Source of the DNA: Anadara kagoshimensis
Lineage: Eukaryota; Mollusca; Bivalvia; Arcoida; Arcidae
Assembly: GCA_021292105.1 (NCBI GenBank)
Contig: CM037861.1
Coordinates: 26,591,110-26,655,109 of the forward strand
DNA: 64,000 bases
Direction: 5' to 3'
The notes under the pieces are model-generated. The model was not told where the DNA came from. It ran no database searches and saw only the letters and a program-made list of their open reading frames with translations. This document shows positions 14,501 through 25,300 of this stretch, one piece after another. The stretch's first letter is position 1, and the number at the start of each line of letters is the position of its first letter. A program made the position numbers and the translations under genes.

Positions 14501-15931
14501 AATGTATAAACTAGAAAAAAAATTGTTTAATGTACAATTTGATAAAAAATTATTCTCAATCACCAAAACTGCTATTTATCAAAGACCAAATTTGTCTTTT
14601 ATAATTTCATTTATTATTAAAGGATTAAGAAGGTTTAACACATTCTAATTTTCCTTTTGATCTATTGTTGTTGCACATATTTCATGTTCCAATTTTTCTT
14701 TTTATTATTTAAAAGTTTCTCAACCTCCTTATTTTTTTTTTAGTTTTAAGCAATGTTTTAAATTCACTGAGAAATTTAATAAAAGTCTTAATAAAAATAC
14801 CCAGTTGGCTGGATATTAATCTGCTTTTATATGTAGATTATTGTATATTTTACTATGTAGATTAATATGTGGCAAATATATAAATTAATATTATTATTAA
14901 TTTTATTATCAATTTTATTATTATATCCATGTTTGACATTATAAAATCATCTTTGTTTCTAATTATATCTTTAAACTTCATTGACAATTTACACATACAT
15001 TTGTAAGAACAGTAATTTAAACTGCTGGTACTAATGATGAATACTGTAAATGTATTTGTTTTAAGTGTTCTAATTTTCTTTTATTTCGACATCATTTGTT
15101 TAACGCAAAAATTAATACTGAGTGTAAATAAAATTATGCCTATTGTGTTATAATGCATATTTAAAAAATGTGAAAAATATACTATATACCTCCAATATAA
15201 GTACACACAAATTAAATATGTTAACATTATAAATAATTTTGATCTTTTTGGTAGGGCTTCCTTTTGTACCCATTAAATTCTTGGTAAAATATTTGGGATG
15301 CTATTTTTCACATAAATGTTCAAAATGGCCTGATTTCTTGATAAAACTGCGAGTTTCACCATCAAAATGCAATACATGATCTGATTGGTCAATGCAGATT
15401 AGTAATGTCTTCAAGGTGCAAAAGTAACATAGAGCTGAAGAGACATCAGGAAATCATGAATTTCTACTTATATTGATGGATTTTAATTCAAAGTCAATCA
15501 TGGATCGTTAGAATAATGTTTTAGGAAGTGTTCCATGTAATGTTGCCAGCAGGAGCAAGGTAAAGAAATACTGACAACTATCAACGCATGTTTTCGTTTC
15601 TGCCCTTTTCGCCAGTAACTTTAAGAATTCAATAATGAACACTGTCAGATCACAAACCCCTAACAAGTCAAGAATAAATGGGCCGATTAGTCGGACTAAA
15701 CAAAACAAACATTCTCACAGATAGAATCCTTTATGGGACATACTGGCTTGCGACATGAAGATGGGTCAGACTCAATCTTCTGGTACCTGTTTAAGTGTTA
15801 AGTGACCCAACAGCAGTTGCAGAGGTTGCCTGCTGCATCCCAGTTTTATTTGCTAAAATAAGAAAAATGTTAGTGATTACCCTGCTTAGTTTGCTGTCAA
15901 TATCTGATTTAAGAACGCCGATTTCACCCAT
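2600..15931 (-). CDS. EXOC7: Exocyst complex component 7 (Exo70), N-terminal part; gene runs off the left edge
   Basis: Exo70 is a subunit of the exocyst, which tethers secretory vesicles to the plasma membrane. Eight coding exons join in one frame with GT-AG introns: 15881-15931, 7404-7569, 6940-7024, 6002-6110, 5040-5157, 4091-4253, 3195-3273 and 2600-2658. They encode 276 residues and end in phase 2, so about 60% of the usual protein (roughly 700 residues), including the C-terminal membrane-binding domain, lies outside the window. Recognisable stretches are NMLTILNSFENRLKKLE and RRQENIEKTLFTLDNVLGYF (N-terminal coiled coil), REFRTMLSRHGRPVPPVMIL, DVLEHLPEKVVSDLGEIAKW and GLKEHMKSSSSSS. The start at 15931 gives MGEIGVLKSDIDSKLSR, which continues in phase 0 into EKNNLSMLKDAM, matching the family's N-terminus. 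Intron 1 (7570-15880) is very long and holds a complete second gene on the same strand. The gene is divergent from WBP11. No disruption is visible. Confidence 0.95.
2960..3125 (-). mobile_element. Worn SINE tail fragment in an EXOC7 intron
   Basis: ACCAGCTATAGGTGAAGTG and GGGACACAGGACATCAGTTT are recognisable from the family A tail; the rest is diverged. Confidence 0.5.
3781..3938. mobile_element. Fold-back MITE with arms of about 55 bp
   Basis: The left arm (3781-3836) and right arm (3884-3938) are inverted copies with only a few mismatches; both contain GAAGTTAATTTTTCTTTTTG on one strand or the other. The loop is about 47 bp. TA lies at both outer ends. In the EXOC7 intron between exons 6 and 7. 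Confidence 0.75.
4451..4585. mobile_element. TACAGTCAAACC-type MITE, left part only
   Basis: GCAGTCAAACCTGTCTATAA and the internal ATAAAATGAATAAAGAAC segment match the complete copies; a clear right end is missing. In an EXOC7 intron. Confidence 0.6.
4590..4832. repeat. Interspersed repeat of common mollusc type
   Basis: Text such as ACAGACTGATGGACTGACAA, then ATTATACCTTCCACAAC and GGGGGTATAACTTGG, is of the kind that ends an abundant repeat in mollusc genomes (GACGGACGGAC... ATATACCCCC). Identification rests on recall of that pattern only. Confidence 0.4.
7745..7905. repeat. Interspersed repeat with TGACGTCA site (copy 1)
   Basis: CTCGCAAGACAACATCATGT, then CTTTGATTATGACGTCACT (palindrome TGACGTCA at 7830-7837), matches the repeat at 63905-63990. 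Confidence 0.5.
7983..8094. repeat. Inverted repeat, arms of about 38 bp
   Basis: The left arm AAATGTCATTCTACTTATG...AGAGGTAATGC and the inverted right arm differ at about six positions. In EXOC7 intron 1. Probably a worn MITE. Confidence 0.55.
8590..8900. repeat. Probable interspersed repeat
   Basis: Two related phrases, AATGACCTCGAATGCAGGTC (about 8630) and CTGTGACTTTAAATGCAGGC (about 8850), recur with intervening A/T-rich text, a pattern usual in bivalve repeats. No ends were found. Nothing else is seen in EXOC7 intron 1 between 8100 and 10490 apart from A/T-rich sequence. Confidence 0.3.
10495..14013 (-). CDS. SAM-domain protein of 227 residues, unidentified, nested in EXOC7 intron 1
   Basis: Four exons, 13716-14013, 12258-12404, 11403-11478 and 10495-10657, splice in frame with GT-AG borders to 684 nt ending in TAA. 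Residues about 34-92 look like a sterile alpha motif: FFSYYDLDNLKYHFERHG, then LTKMDLEEMGIFDTEDQQ, then FVDAI. SAM domains usually mediate protein-protein association. A serine- and acid-rich linker follows (SPISPESEADDEQ), then a basic patch (GKKRKPEGQKIIGYHES) and a compact C-terminal segment (GCENFRVSLFPTSS, then an acidic helix-like stretch EETDRAIDLLIQQMQDIVDD). I do not recognise the C-terminal half and give no function. ATG 14013 is the first start; ATG 13932 has a better Kozak context (A at -3) and would remove 27 residues rich in basic and hydrophobic residues. No signal peptide or membrane segment is seen. The gene sits wholly inside EXOC7 intron 1 on the same strand but has its own ATG, stop and upstream CCAAT boxes. 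Confidence 0.8.
10692..10850 (-). mobile_element. Partial tRNA-derived SINE (family A)
   Basis: On the plus strand GATGTTTAACATCCCAGTC, ATATTTCACTTATATTCAG and CAACTATAGGCAAAGGTAC match the tail of the full copy at 16768-17074; an internal part is missing, and the text resumes at CCTCGTTTATTTTGAGTTC. The tRNA head is reduced. Confidence 0.7.
12716..12904. mobile_element. TACAGTCAAACC-type MITE, complete, 189 bp
   Basis: Terminal inverted repeats TACAGTTAAACCTGCC at the left and TACAGTCAAACTTGCT from the right, with TA at both ends. It lies between exons 1 and 2 of the SAM gene, within EXOC7 intron 1. Non-coding. Confidence 0.75.
14014..14130 (-). promoter_or_regulatory. Probable promoter of the nested SAM gene
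   Basis: Immediately upstream of the SAM-protein ATG on the minus strand, the plus strand reads GGATTGGTCACC (about 14054) and CTGATTGGATTAAC (about 14084); these are CCAAT boxes on the coding strand. The tract has fewer A/T runs than the surrounding intron. A transcription start cannot be placed exactly. Confidence 0.4.
14131..15880. other. EXOC7 intron 1 upstream of the nested gene
   Basis: AT-rich from 14131 to about 15250. The stretch 15290-15850 is less AT-rich and has a 66-codon open run on the minus strand (15508-15708) without recognisable motifs or splice context; I do not call it a gene. Confidence 0.45.
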
Positions 15932-16363
15932 TGTGTTGAATTTTCAAGTAGTCTCTATTCAAATCTAAAATGACATGCAAATATCCGCTTTTCACGTCAG
16001 ATTTGACGTTTCTGCCTTCTTTTCCTGTTTACTCCTCCATGTTTTGAAACATGCCAATTTTTGGCATATGTTGTTGTAAATATAAAAAATACACTCTAAG
16101 AGTGTGGTTTTATAAAGACGGATTCTATTACAACAAGTTTTAAAAGAAATCTGCATATTTCAATTTTTAATACTTTTTTATTGTTTTGGATAGATGTCGC
16201 AAATACCACCTTCATACCCACTTCCGGTAACAGGTTGTTGTGTTCTGTGAAACTAACCTCAGCCTCAGGGTTTAGGCCTAGCATGAAAATAGAAGATCGG
16301 TGTTAGAAGCATTTAATTTACCACCATTATAGCTTAACTTGGACCGTCAAGAGAAATACCAAG
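15932..16363. promoter_or_regulatory. Probable bidirectional promoter between EXOC7 and WBP11
   Basis: The two start codons point away from each other and are 432 bp apart. Inside are two CRE-like half sites (CACGTCA and TGACGTT, about 15997-16012) and an ETS-type site CACTTCCGG (about 16209-16217, CCGGAAGTG on the other strand). ETS sites are common in promoters of housekeeping divergent gene pairs. There are also short palindromes (ACACTCTAAGAGTGT near 16091). No TATA box is placed convincingly for either gene. Confidence 0.5.
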
Positions 16364-19300
16364 ATGGGTCGTCGATCCATTAACACCACGAAAAGTGGGA
16401 AATATATGAACCCCACTGACCAAGCAAGTGAGTGTGCAGTGATTGGAGTTTTCCCAAACCTTAGAAGGGGCTGCTGAATTATTCCCTCTTTTTCTGTCAT
16501 TAGCTTATAGATATGGCAAACATATTTTCTTTTTATTTCTTGCTTAACCGTAATTATAAGTCATGTAGTTAAATTGTCATTGATTGCAAACCTACTGTGT
16601 GTATTTTGAAAATTTTCATAGAAAAATCTATAAAATTTTGCATTTGAATAAAGCAGTCATAGTATTTACTACACTCTTCTACGAGCCACCACACACCATT
16701 ACAAACCTGTTATATCTCACGTTTTACAGAGTTTATGACTAGTACTTGGTTAGAATGTGTAAAATATGAGTTGAGTAATGGCGTTTAACGTCCCAGCCAA
16801 GAATATTTCACTTATAATGAGACGTCGCCAGCTATAGGCGAAGGTGCAGAAATTTTGCCTGTGAGTTGCACTGATGGCATTATACAACAGGGTTCTTTAA
16901 CGTGCCAAGCCCACCGTGACACAGGACCTCGTTTATTTTAAGTTCCCATCCGAAAGAACCGTGACTTTCATTTTGTAATGCCGAGTGCTTGGCGAAAGAA
17001 CAGTCACTACCCAATCGAACCCACGACCTCCCACATACGGAGCGAGCACTCTACCAACTGAGCTACCGCAGTGGTTGTAAAATATGATATATTTTCATTA
17101 AATTGAGTTACTTTTTATGAATATTACGGGTTCTTCTATTGATGAATTACTGAGGAATTACGTAATTTCCCATATACAACACCAATACACTCCTGTGGTA
17201 TTTACTATGAGCCCATTTTATCTCACAATCTACATGATTTATGAAGTTAATAATTTGTCAGAAAGTGTAAAACATGATATATTTTCAATATAACTACTTG
17301 TTTTATATGTATTTCACAAAAGCATGGATTTATAGCGAATTCATTTTTATCATTAAAGATCTCATTGACTAATGTCTTTACTCGATGCATAAATTACAGA
17401 AATTTACCTATATCTTCAAACTTTTATTTCTCTAGGAAAAGAAGCAAGAAAGAGAGAATTAAAAAAGGTTTGTAACCTTATATCTACAGTGTTTCCTACA
17501 TCTGACAGTTACTTTATATCTAATATTAGCTAAACTGTTAAGCATGTAACTCTAACATTTATTTGTGAAATAGGCTCTAAAGTACAGTTTATTGGATGTA
17601 CACCTAATTCATACAGATTGTAACCAGAATGAATTCAAGACGAATGGATTTGAAATATGCAGAATTACATTTTTAGATTTATTAATTGTGTTACTCAACA
17701 TTAAAGTTTAGATTGATTGAATGGGGTTTTACCTCCGGGTCAAGAAAATTTCATTCATATTGAGACATCACCAGCTATAGGTGAAGTGACAGAAATTTTG
17801 ACATTTGCAGTGTGCTTAGGGCAATGTGCAAGAAGGGTTCTTTAACGTGCCACTCCTGTCGTGACATTGGGCATCAGTTTTTACATTTAAGTTTAGACCT
17901 AAATTGTGAATCAGAGTTACTAGCATAATATTATTGTTATCACAGAAGTTTTGTTTTAGTAACTTTTGCTACCGATCTGTAATATTTGAATATTAGGAAA
18001 TATTTGACAGATTTATAGAAAGCCAAGATCAATGTCATTTATTTTTTAGAAAACAAAATTTGTACAATTTCAGAAACAAACTTGTTTGATTGATTTTGTT
18101 CTATAATAATGTAACAATATTATTTATATTATCTGTCAGATATTGTAATTTTTGGAGGTAAAAAAAAAGTGAAATACAAATAAAAGTTTATACAATATGT
18201 CTGTACTACTTGACAGTTTTTGTCATGTTTATGAAATTCTTGTGTTAAATCAATATTTCAGAACAAGAAGCAGCGTATGATGGTAAGACAGGCTGTATTA
18301 AAAGGAAAAGATCCTCTGAAATTGCTCCAGGAAATGGAAGTTATTGATCAAATGGGTAAAGAAATCATTTACTATTAATGTTTTAAGTGTGATTGTATGT
18401 AGGTTCTAGGTGGTTAAAACTTTTTCAATTGCTAAATTGTTTACATATTTGTATAATAATAAGAAATGTTTTTATCCCAGTTCAAGAGGTTCAACTAGCT
18501 TTTGAAATTGTAACAAGTGATTACAGGGTGTTCAAAAATAAAGTGCTAAAAAACTGAAGCTCTCTATAAAACTACACTTTGTTTGATTCAACGTCTCTTG
18601 CTGCCTTTGTAATCACAACTTAACTTAGGCATAAATATTTGTTACAAGTTCACCAACTGTTGAAGTTTTAATAGTAAAGTGAAATAGTCATGACTGGGAC
18701 TTTACAGAGATGTTGAAACACTATATAGATATAGCCTTGAGATGGTGTAATATTTTTACAAGGTGACCTGATAAACTACCAGGTAAATCTTATTTTCCTC
18801 TCCCTGGAGACTTGTTCCTTATGATGTTGTTAGGAAAGGTATAAGCCAAAGTTATTAAGAGGATCATGTATTTATCCACAGGACGAAAACTTTTTAGTGG
18901 CAAGAAGGTTGGAGCCGATACAAATTGGTCAAAACTTTTTGACTTAAAAAGGATGGTGTTCTCTGCAAATAAAATTACTATTGTTTGTCCTTGATAAAGC
19001 ATACAGGTTATTGAATTCATTAATTATTTTTTATATCTTCAGAGTACAACCCATTGGAACCTCCAAAATTAAATGAAAAGGTGTTAAAAGATAAACGAAA
19101 GAAACTTAAAGAGACCTTTACCAGAGTATTTAAACTTTATGTGAGTAATCAATATTGTCACATTGCTGTAGAAAGATGGATTTACTACTAAAATTACATG
19201 TATTTAAGTGAAGTTTGTTTTCATTAATCTGAAATTATAGCTTAAAGAAAATATCTCCAAGTGAGAAGTGCTTTGATGAGTGTTGTGTTAAGTGCTGATC

Positions 19301-22300
19301 ATCTAGAACCATTCTAGTTTTAGTTGTCCAGGTTCTCTGGTTTCTGCCTCCAGTTCAGTCCAGAACTAATCACCTTGAATTGAAATAATTTCAACTGTGT
19401 AACAAACCTTCCCACAAGCTTGTAGTAACCACAGGCTCTCTAGAAAGTTAATAGACTTGTTTTCTATTTCCTGAACTCTTGGGCAATTATTAGTTGTACA
19501 TTTTCAGATATTTCCAGACTCCAACTTTAAAAAGTAACAAATTTTACATCACTTTGAAACATTGACAATTATGAAATCACCTACCTTTCATAACTTTCAT
19601 GTACAGGCATGGCTAAAGTAGAAGTTGCCCATGAGCATTTCCCTTTGCAATGACTGCAATTTATTTATACATGTATATATTATTTGATTTATCAGGAAAA
19701 GGAAAATCCAGAATTTGCCAGAGAATTGAGGAAATCTGAAAATGAGTATGAGAAAAAGAGATTAAAATTACAAATCTACTTTGGTGAGTTAACCAAATTC
19801 AATAGAAATAATATGTATTTTATAATTATCTATCATATGTATGTGATCGTCTCACCATCTTTTATCTTCTCCACTCCCTGTTACAATTTAGCTAATTCAT
19901 AGAAGACATGAAAATGTCACATCTGTTTTATGAATTTACTAAAGAGATAGCAATAATTCTAATAACTATGGTTAAAAACTGTATGCAATTTTGAAAAAGA
20001 ACATCTAAAATAATGTACAGTAAAACCTTGTTATGATGCCCTTCAATAACTTTGCCACAAAATTTTGTAGTCCCATATTCTGTTTCCTTCTATATAAGCC
20101 TTCCTTGATTTGTCACCAAATTCTTTTCTAACACCATGATTCAATTAAACAAATGGTGGGGACGAATAAAGGTTTTCCTGTATCTTAATGTGAAAATATC
20201 ACCTTTCTTCAGAACATTTCAACTTTAGTATTCTTAAAAAATACATGTATAATCCATCTATTTTCTACTTGTAATATCTGATGAATTTTGATTGTAGAAC
20301 AAGTAAAGAATGCAGAGCGTGTACAGTTGGATCAGATCCCTTTACCAGATTTACCACAACAGATGACAGGTATGGCTAGTATTTTTATGGTATGATGGCA
20401 AATGTGGTCTTTGTTAAGTCATATATATACATTACACATATTGCTTAACTGTATTAGTTTTATCAAGGAATAATGTTAAATGATGACAACTTTCATTGAT
20501 TCAGGAAGACTTTTCTTTTGATATACAAAAAAAAAAACCAAAAAACATTGGACTGGATTAGGGTAGTAAGGGAAAACATTAACTTTGTTATTTGTATTGA
20601 ACAAAAATTGACATGCACACTTTATCTCGGGTAGAGTATTCAATATATACACTTGTACATGGCTTGCTGAGAAGAAACATAATTTTAAATGGACATATGA
20701 ATTTGCTATGAAAGTAGATGGTAATTGTCATAATTCTGGAGTTATTTCCCTTTGACTTAATTCTTGAACACCAATAATGAAAAAAAAAACGGACAATTTG
20801 TAATTGACTTCACCAATATATCTCATTATACCAATACAATAACATTTGTGTATAACTGTTTTTCTATTGGGTATAGAAGTGCAAAAATTGACATTTGTCT
20901 GTAAAAATGGCATTATTCAAGGAATGTGTGAAGTAAATGTTTTCTATACAACATAAATTGAGCACCCATCAGAATAATTCATGAATGAAAAACCAGATAG
21001 GTAGGTAATGGTTAAACCTTATATAATACTTAATGCTATCATTGATTTTATCTTTCTCATCAAGAGCAAGGAAATGAGAATAACAGTAACTTGCAATAGT
21101 ATATTACAGGTTCAAATTTACTATATATAGGGATTTTAGAGGTTAAAACAAATTAAAATTCCAGAATGACAGTAAAATAATTTTCTGTATTTGTTTTTTT
21201 TTTTTACAGCCACTTCAATGATCCCATTACCCAGTGATATACCTTTACCCTCAATACCTAACATGGACAAACATCCACACAGTATTTTAAAGAAGTCATC
21301 TTTATACAGGTTAGTTGTGTCCACATATAAACTTGTCTAAAGAGGTCATTTAGAGTACATTTAAAGACAATCTTTTTGAGCTAATGACTATTATATATTT
21401 GTTGATACTATATCTTCTTACCTATAACCAAAACTTTTTAACCAAAAAGTAAAAATTTGAGAAGGAGGATACAGGTTATTGGGCAGGTTATAAGAAAAAT
21501 TCATCTTGACCACTTCTCGAGATTCAACTTTGGAGGGTAAACCAGGTGTATATATGAACATGGGTTACAGTGGTCATCAGAGATAATTTTTCAGCATGAT
21601 GGGCATTCAATTTAACAATGAAAATTAGTTTTTAAAAAATATGTAAATAACAAATAATAAAAAATAACAGCAATTGCATGTATTTGTTGGAATTTTATTA
21701 ACCTATTTTGAGTTTTATTTAAAGATAAGAATCATGTTTCATTAAGCCATTGCTAATTTTTGGCTTCAGTAATCATTGAAAGTGCACAAGTAGTCTTTTA
21801 ATTGGGATGCCAGACAAGGCAAACTTAAAGATATTTAATTGTTAAAGAATAGCCAAATGGACTGGAGCAATGTACTGTTGATGTTTTTGATCAGTGATTT
21901 GTTATTCACCCAGACATACTGGTAATCTTCCAAAAAATCACTCTTTCTTTTTTTAGAAGAACCAGTATTAACCAGAATTGAAATCCCCCACCTATAACAG
22001 TCAAAATAGATCATTCAATACAGTACCCATAACTTGGACATACTAAGTGTTACGGTGTATTTAAATTTTAATCTTTGATAGAGCAGTTATTTGATCAGTT
22101 ATTTGTTTTTGACAGAGACTATTCACATCTTGATCTTGAAGCAGCTCGACGGCGTAAACCAGTAGGACCCCCTCCCGGAACTCCGCCATTATTAAGTGAC
22201 AGTGAAGATGAAGAGTATGATCCTGAAAAGGGTAATCTATTATCATATTTAATTTGTAATTTTATGAAAATTAAATGTTTGAATTTTATGATTTTATGAT

Positions 22301-25300
22301 ATTTTTAGCTCACCTGAGCCAAAGGCTCAGATGAGCTATTGCAATCTATCACCGTCCGTCGTCCGTCGTGCGTCGTGCGTCGTCCGTCGTCCGTCGTGTG
22401 TAAACTTTACATTTTAATCTTCTCCTCCAAAACTACTGGGCCATATTTGATGAAACTTGGTGATTATCATGCCTGGGTAACAGCCTTTCAAAATTGTGTT
22501 CGGGGTTTGGCCACGCCCAACAAGATGGCCGCTGTTACTAAAAATAGCAAAAAGACAAAAAAATCTTCTTCTCTGAAACCAAAAGGTGCAGGCAAATTTT
22601 GATTGGATATTTGGATTCAGCATACCTAGGAACAATAAAATTACGTAATTTTTAAAATGAGACATTTATTGTTATAACGGCTGAAGATAATTGTATGGAG
22701 TTTTCACTATTGATCTTGTCTTGCAATTTTCTTCCAATTGATGTCAAGGTCGAAGGTCAAGGTCATGTCCCAGTTTTTGACCTTCGATAAAAAATGCTAT
22801 TTTTTTAACATTTCTTGTGATAATGGCGTAGGATTTTCAGTTATTTGTAAGTATTGACATGACGATCATTTTGAAACAAAGATCAGGGTCATGGGTTCAA
22901 AGGTCAAGGTCACAGATGTCCAAGAATACCAAAATAGTTAATTATCTGCAAAACTATGAATTTTTTGTATAGGCATGTATATCAGAATATTGTAGGCATT
23001 TGCACAACGATCATTTTGATATATGGTTAATTATCTCAAAAACTATAAATTTTTTGTATAGGCATGTATATTGGAATATTGTAGGTATTGGCCTAATGAT
23101 CATTTTGATATATGAATGAAGGTCATAGGGTCAAAGGTCAAGGTCATAGAATTGAACGAATACTTAAATGGTTAATTATCTCAAAAACTATAAACTTTTT
23201 GTATGGGCATGTATATTGGAATATTGTAGATATTGGCCTAACGATTATTTTGATATATGAACGAAGGTCATAGGTTCAAAGGTCAAGGTCATAGCTGCGA
23301 ACGAATATTTAAATGGTTAATTATCTCAAAAACTATAAACTTTTTATATAGGCATGTATATTAGAATATTGTAGGCATTTGCACAACGATCATTTTGATA
23401 TATGAATGAAGTTCATAGGTTCAAAGGTCAAGGTCATAGATGCAAACTAATACTTAAATGGTTAATTATCTCAGAAACTATAAACTTTTTGTATAGGCAT
23501 GTATATTAGAATATTGTTCGTATTGGCCTATCGATCATTTTGATATATGAATGAAGGTCATAGGTTCAAAGGTCAAGGTCATAGAATTGAACGAATACTT
23601 AAATGGTTAATTATCTCAAAAACTATAAACTTTTTGTATAGGCATGCATATTGGAATATTGTAGGCATTTGCACAACAATCATTTTGATATATGAATGAA
23701 GTTCATAGGTTCAAAGGTCAAGGTCATAGATGCAAACGAATACTTAAATGGTTAATTATCTTAAAAACTATAAACTCTTTGTATAGGCATGTATATTGGA
23801 ATATTGTAGGTATTGGCCTAATGCACATTTTAATATACAGATGTTCTAGCTGTTTATAAATAATATATTGTAGCTAGACTTTAAATATGTTATATATAGC
23901 ATACTTATTTATATAATTATTATAATTAATTTGCAATAATACTTGCATATTATTGGCCCTTACTGCTGAAAATTTTGATATTCTCTTTTAGTAATGTCAT
24001 TGACCATTGAACCTCTGCATAAGATATGTACTCTTCCTCAGGTGAGCGTTAAGGCCCATGGGCCTCTTGTATAATCTAAAATTAAAATTATTTAAAACTT
24101 TATGCAAAGATCTAGGTTCACAAATTAAGAATCATTTGTAGCCAATTTTACAAATTTTGTGAAAATGTAGTCCTTTTTAAAGTGTTTTTTTTTTTATAGT
24201 TTGCTAAAATAGATTACATTATGAAACAATTATTAGAAATCAGTAGCCAATGGCCATTTTGGCTACCAGAAATGGAAATTTAGTGAGATGCCAGTGGAGT
24301 GAGGTTATATTTTAATTACATACCCCAGACAACTTTCTTTCTGTATGTTGAGATAGTTTATTTTGAGATAGTTTATGAAACTGAAATATGCAAAGAAACA
24401 TTGATGAAGTTTTGCTAGTGAATTGACTAATTCTCACACAAGATCTGCTCTTGTCTGATTTAAACATGCCGTGATCTGTAAGCTGGGGCTTTAAGTCACT
24501 TGGCAACGGAGCCCGTAATGCTAAAGGAGATTGAGTAACTTGTGTCACACAAATGCATCTTGTATTCTTTATGTCCCACTCTTTGAGAATCTTTATTCAA
24601 ATCGGGCAGATATAAATTTTTAAAAAGAAACAACTTTGATTTCTATTGTACAATTCTTGTGATTTTTATCCCTTTCATAGGAATTGAAGAAAACATAGGT
24701 ATGGTAGATGTTGATGTAGAACACCCCCATGATACAGAGGATGATGCCATGATCTCGGAACCTGTTGATGAACCTCTACCTTTACCAAAACCATCACCAG
24801 GTAGTTATAAATACTGTAAAGGTTAAATAAAACTTGTTTGGGGTTGACGATAATTTATGTGAGAAGATCTATAGTTGATTTTATTTGTCCTTTGTCCTTT
24901 GAACATAAGAAGCACATTAACTGTTGTACCATATATGTAGAGAGGCCACAGTGACCTAATGGCTAAGACACCAGTCTACAAATGCAGGGTCTCTCACTGC
25001 TGTGAGTTTGAGTCCCGTTTAGACCACATGTGGGAAAGTGAATTTTTCTTGTCCTTGGCCTTTACTGGTTCACCCTGTGTCAGTATAATGTGCCGGGGGA
25101 GTGGTACGCTTGTCTGTGGCGTGTTGACTCGTTAAGCTATCACATTAAAGTCACCCTGACTGTGTGCTGGTACAAGGCAGACCATAAAACACACTCTCAC
25201 TTAACATCCATACACGAACTTGTGCAAAGATTAATCCATAGAGAGTAATAAAGTAGTAGCTGAAAAATTCCTGATGCGACGTTAAACAACATTCAACAAC

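Noticed and set aside
22890-23840. CRISPR-like array
   Set aside because: Regular spacing, but the whole 145-bp unit is homologous, with no unique spacers, and the setting is an animal intron.
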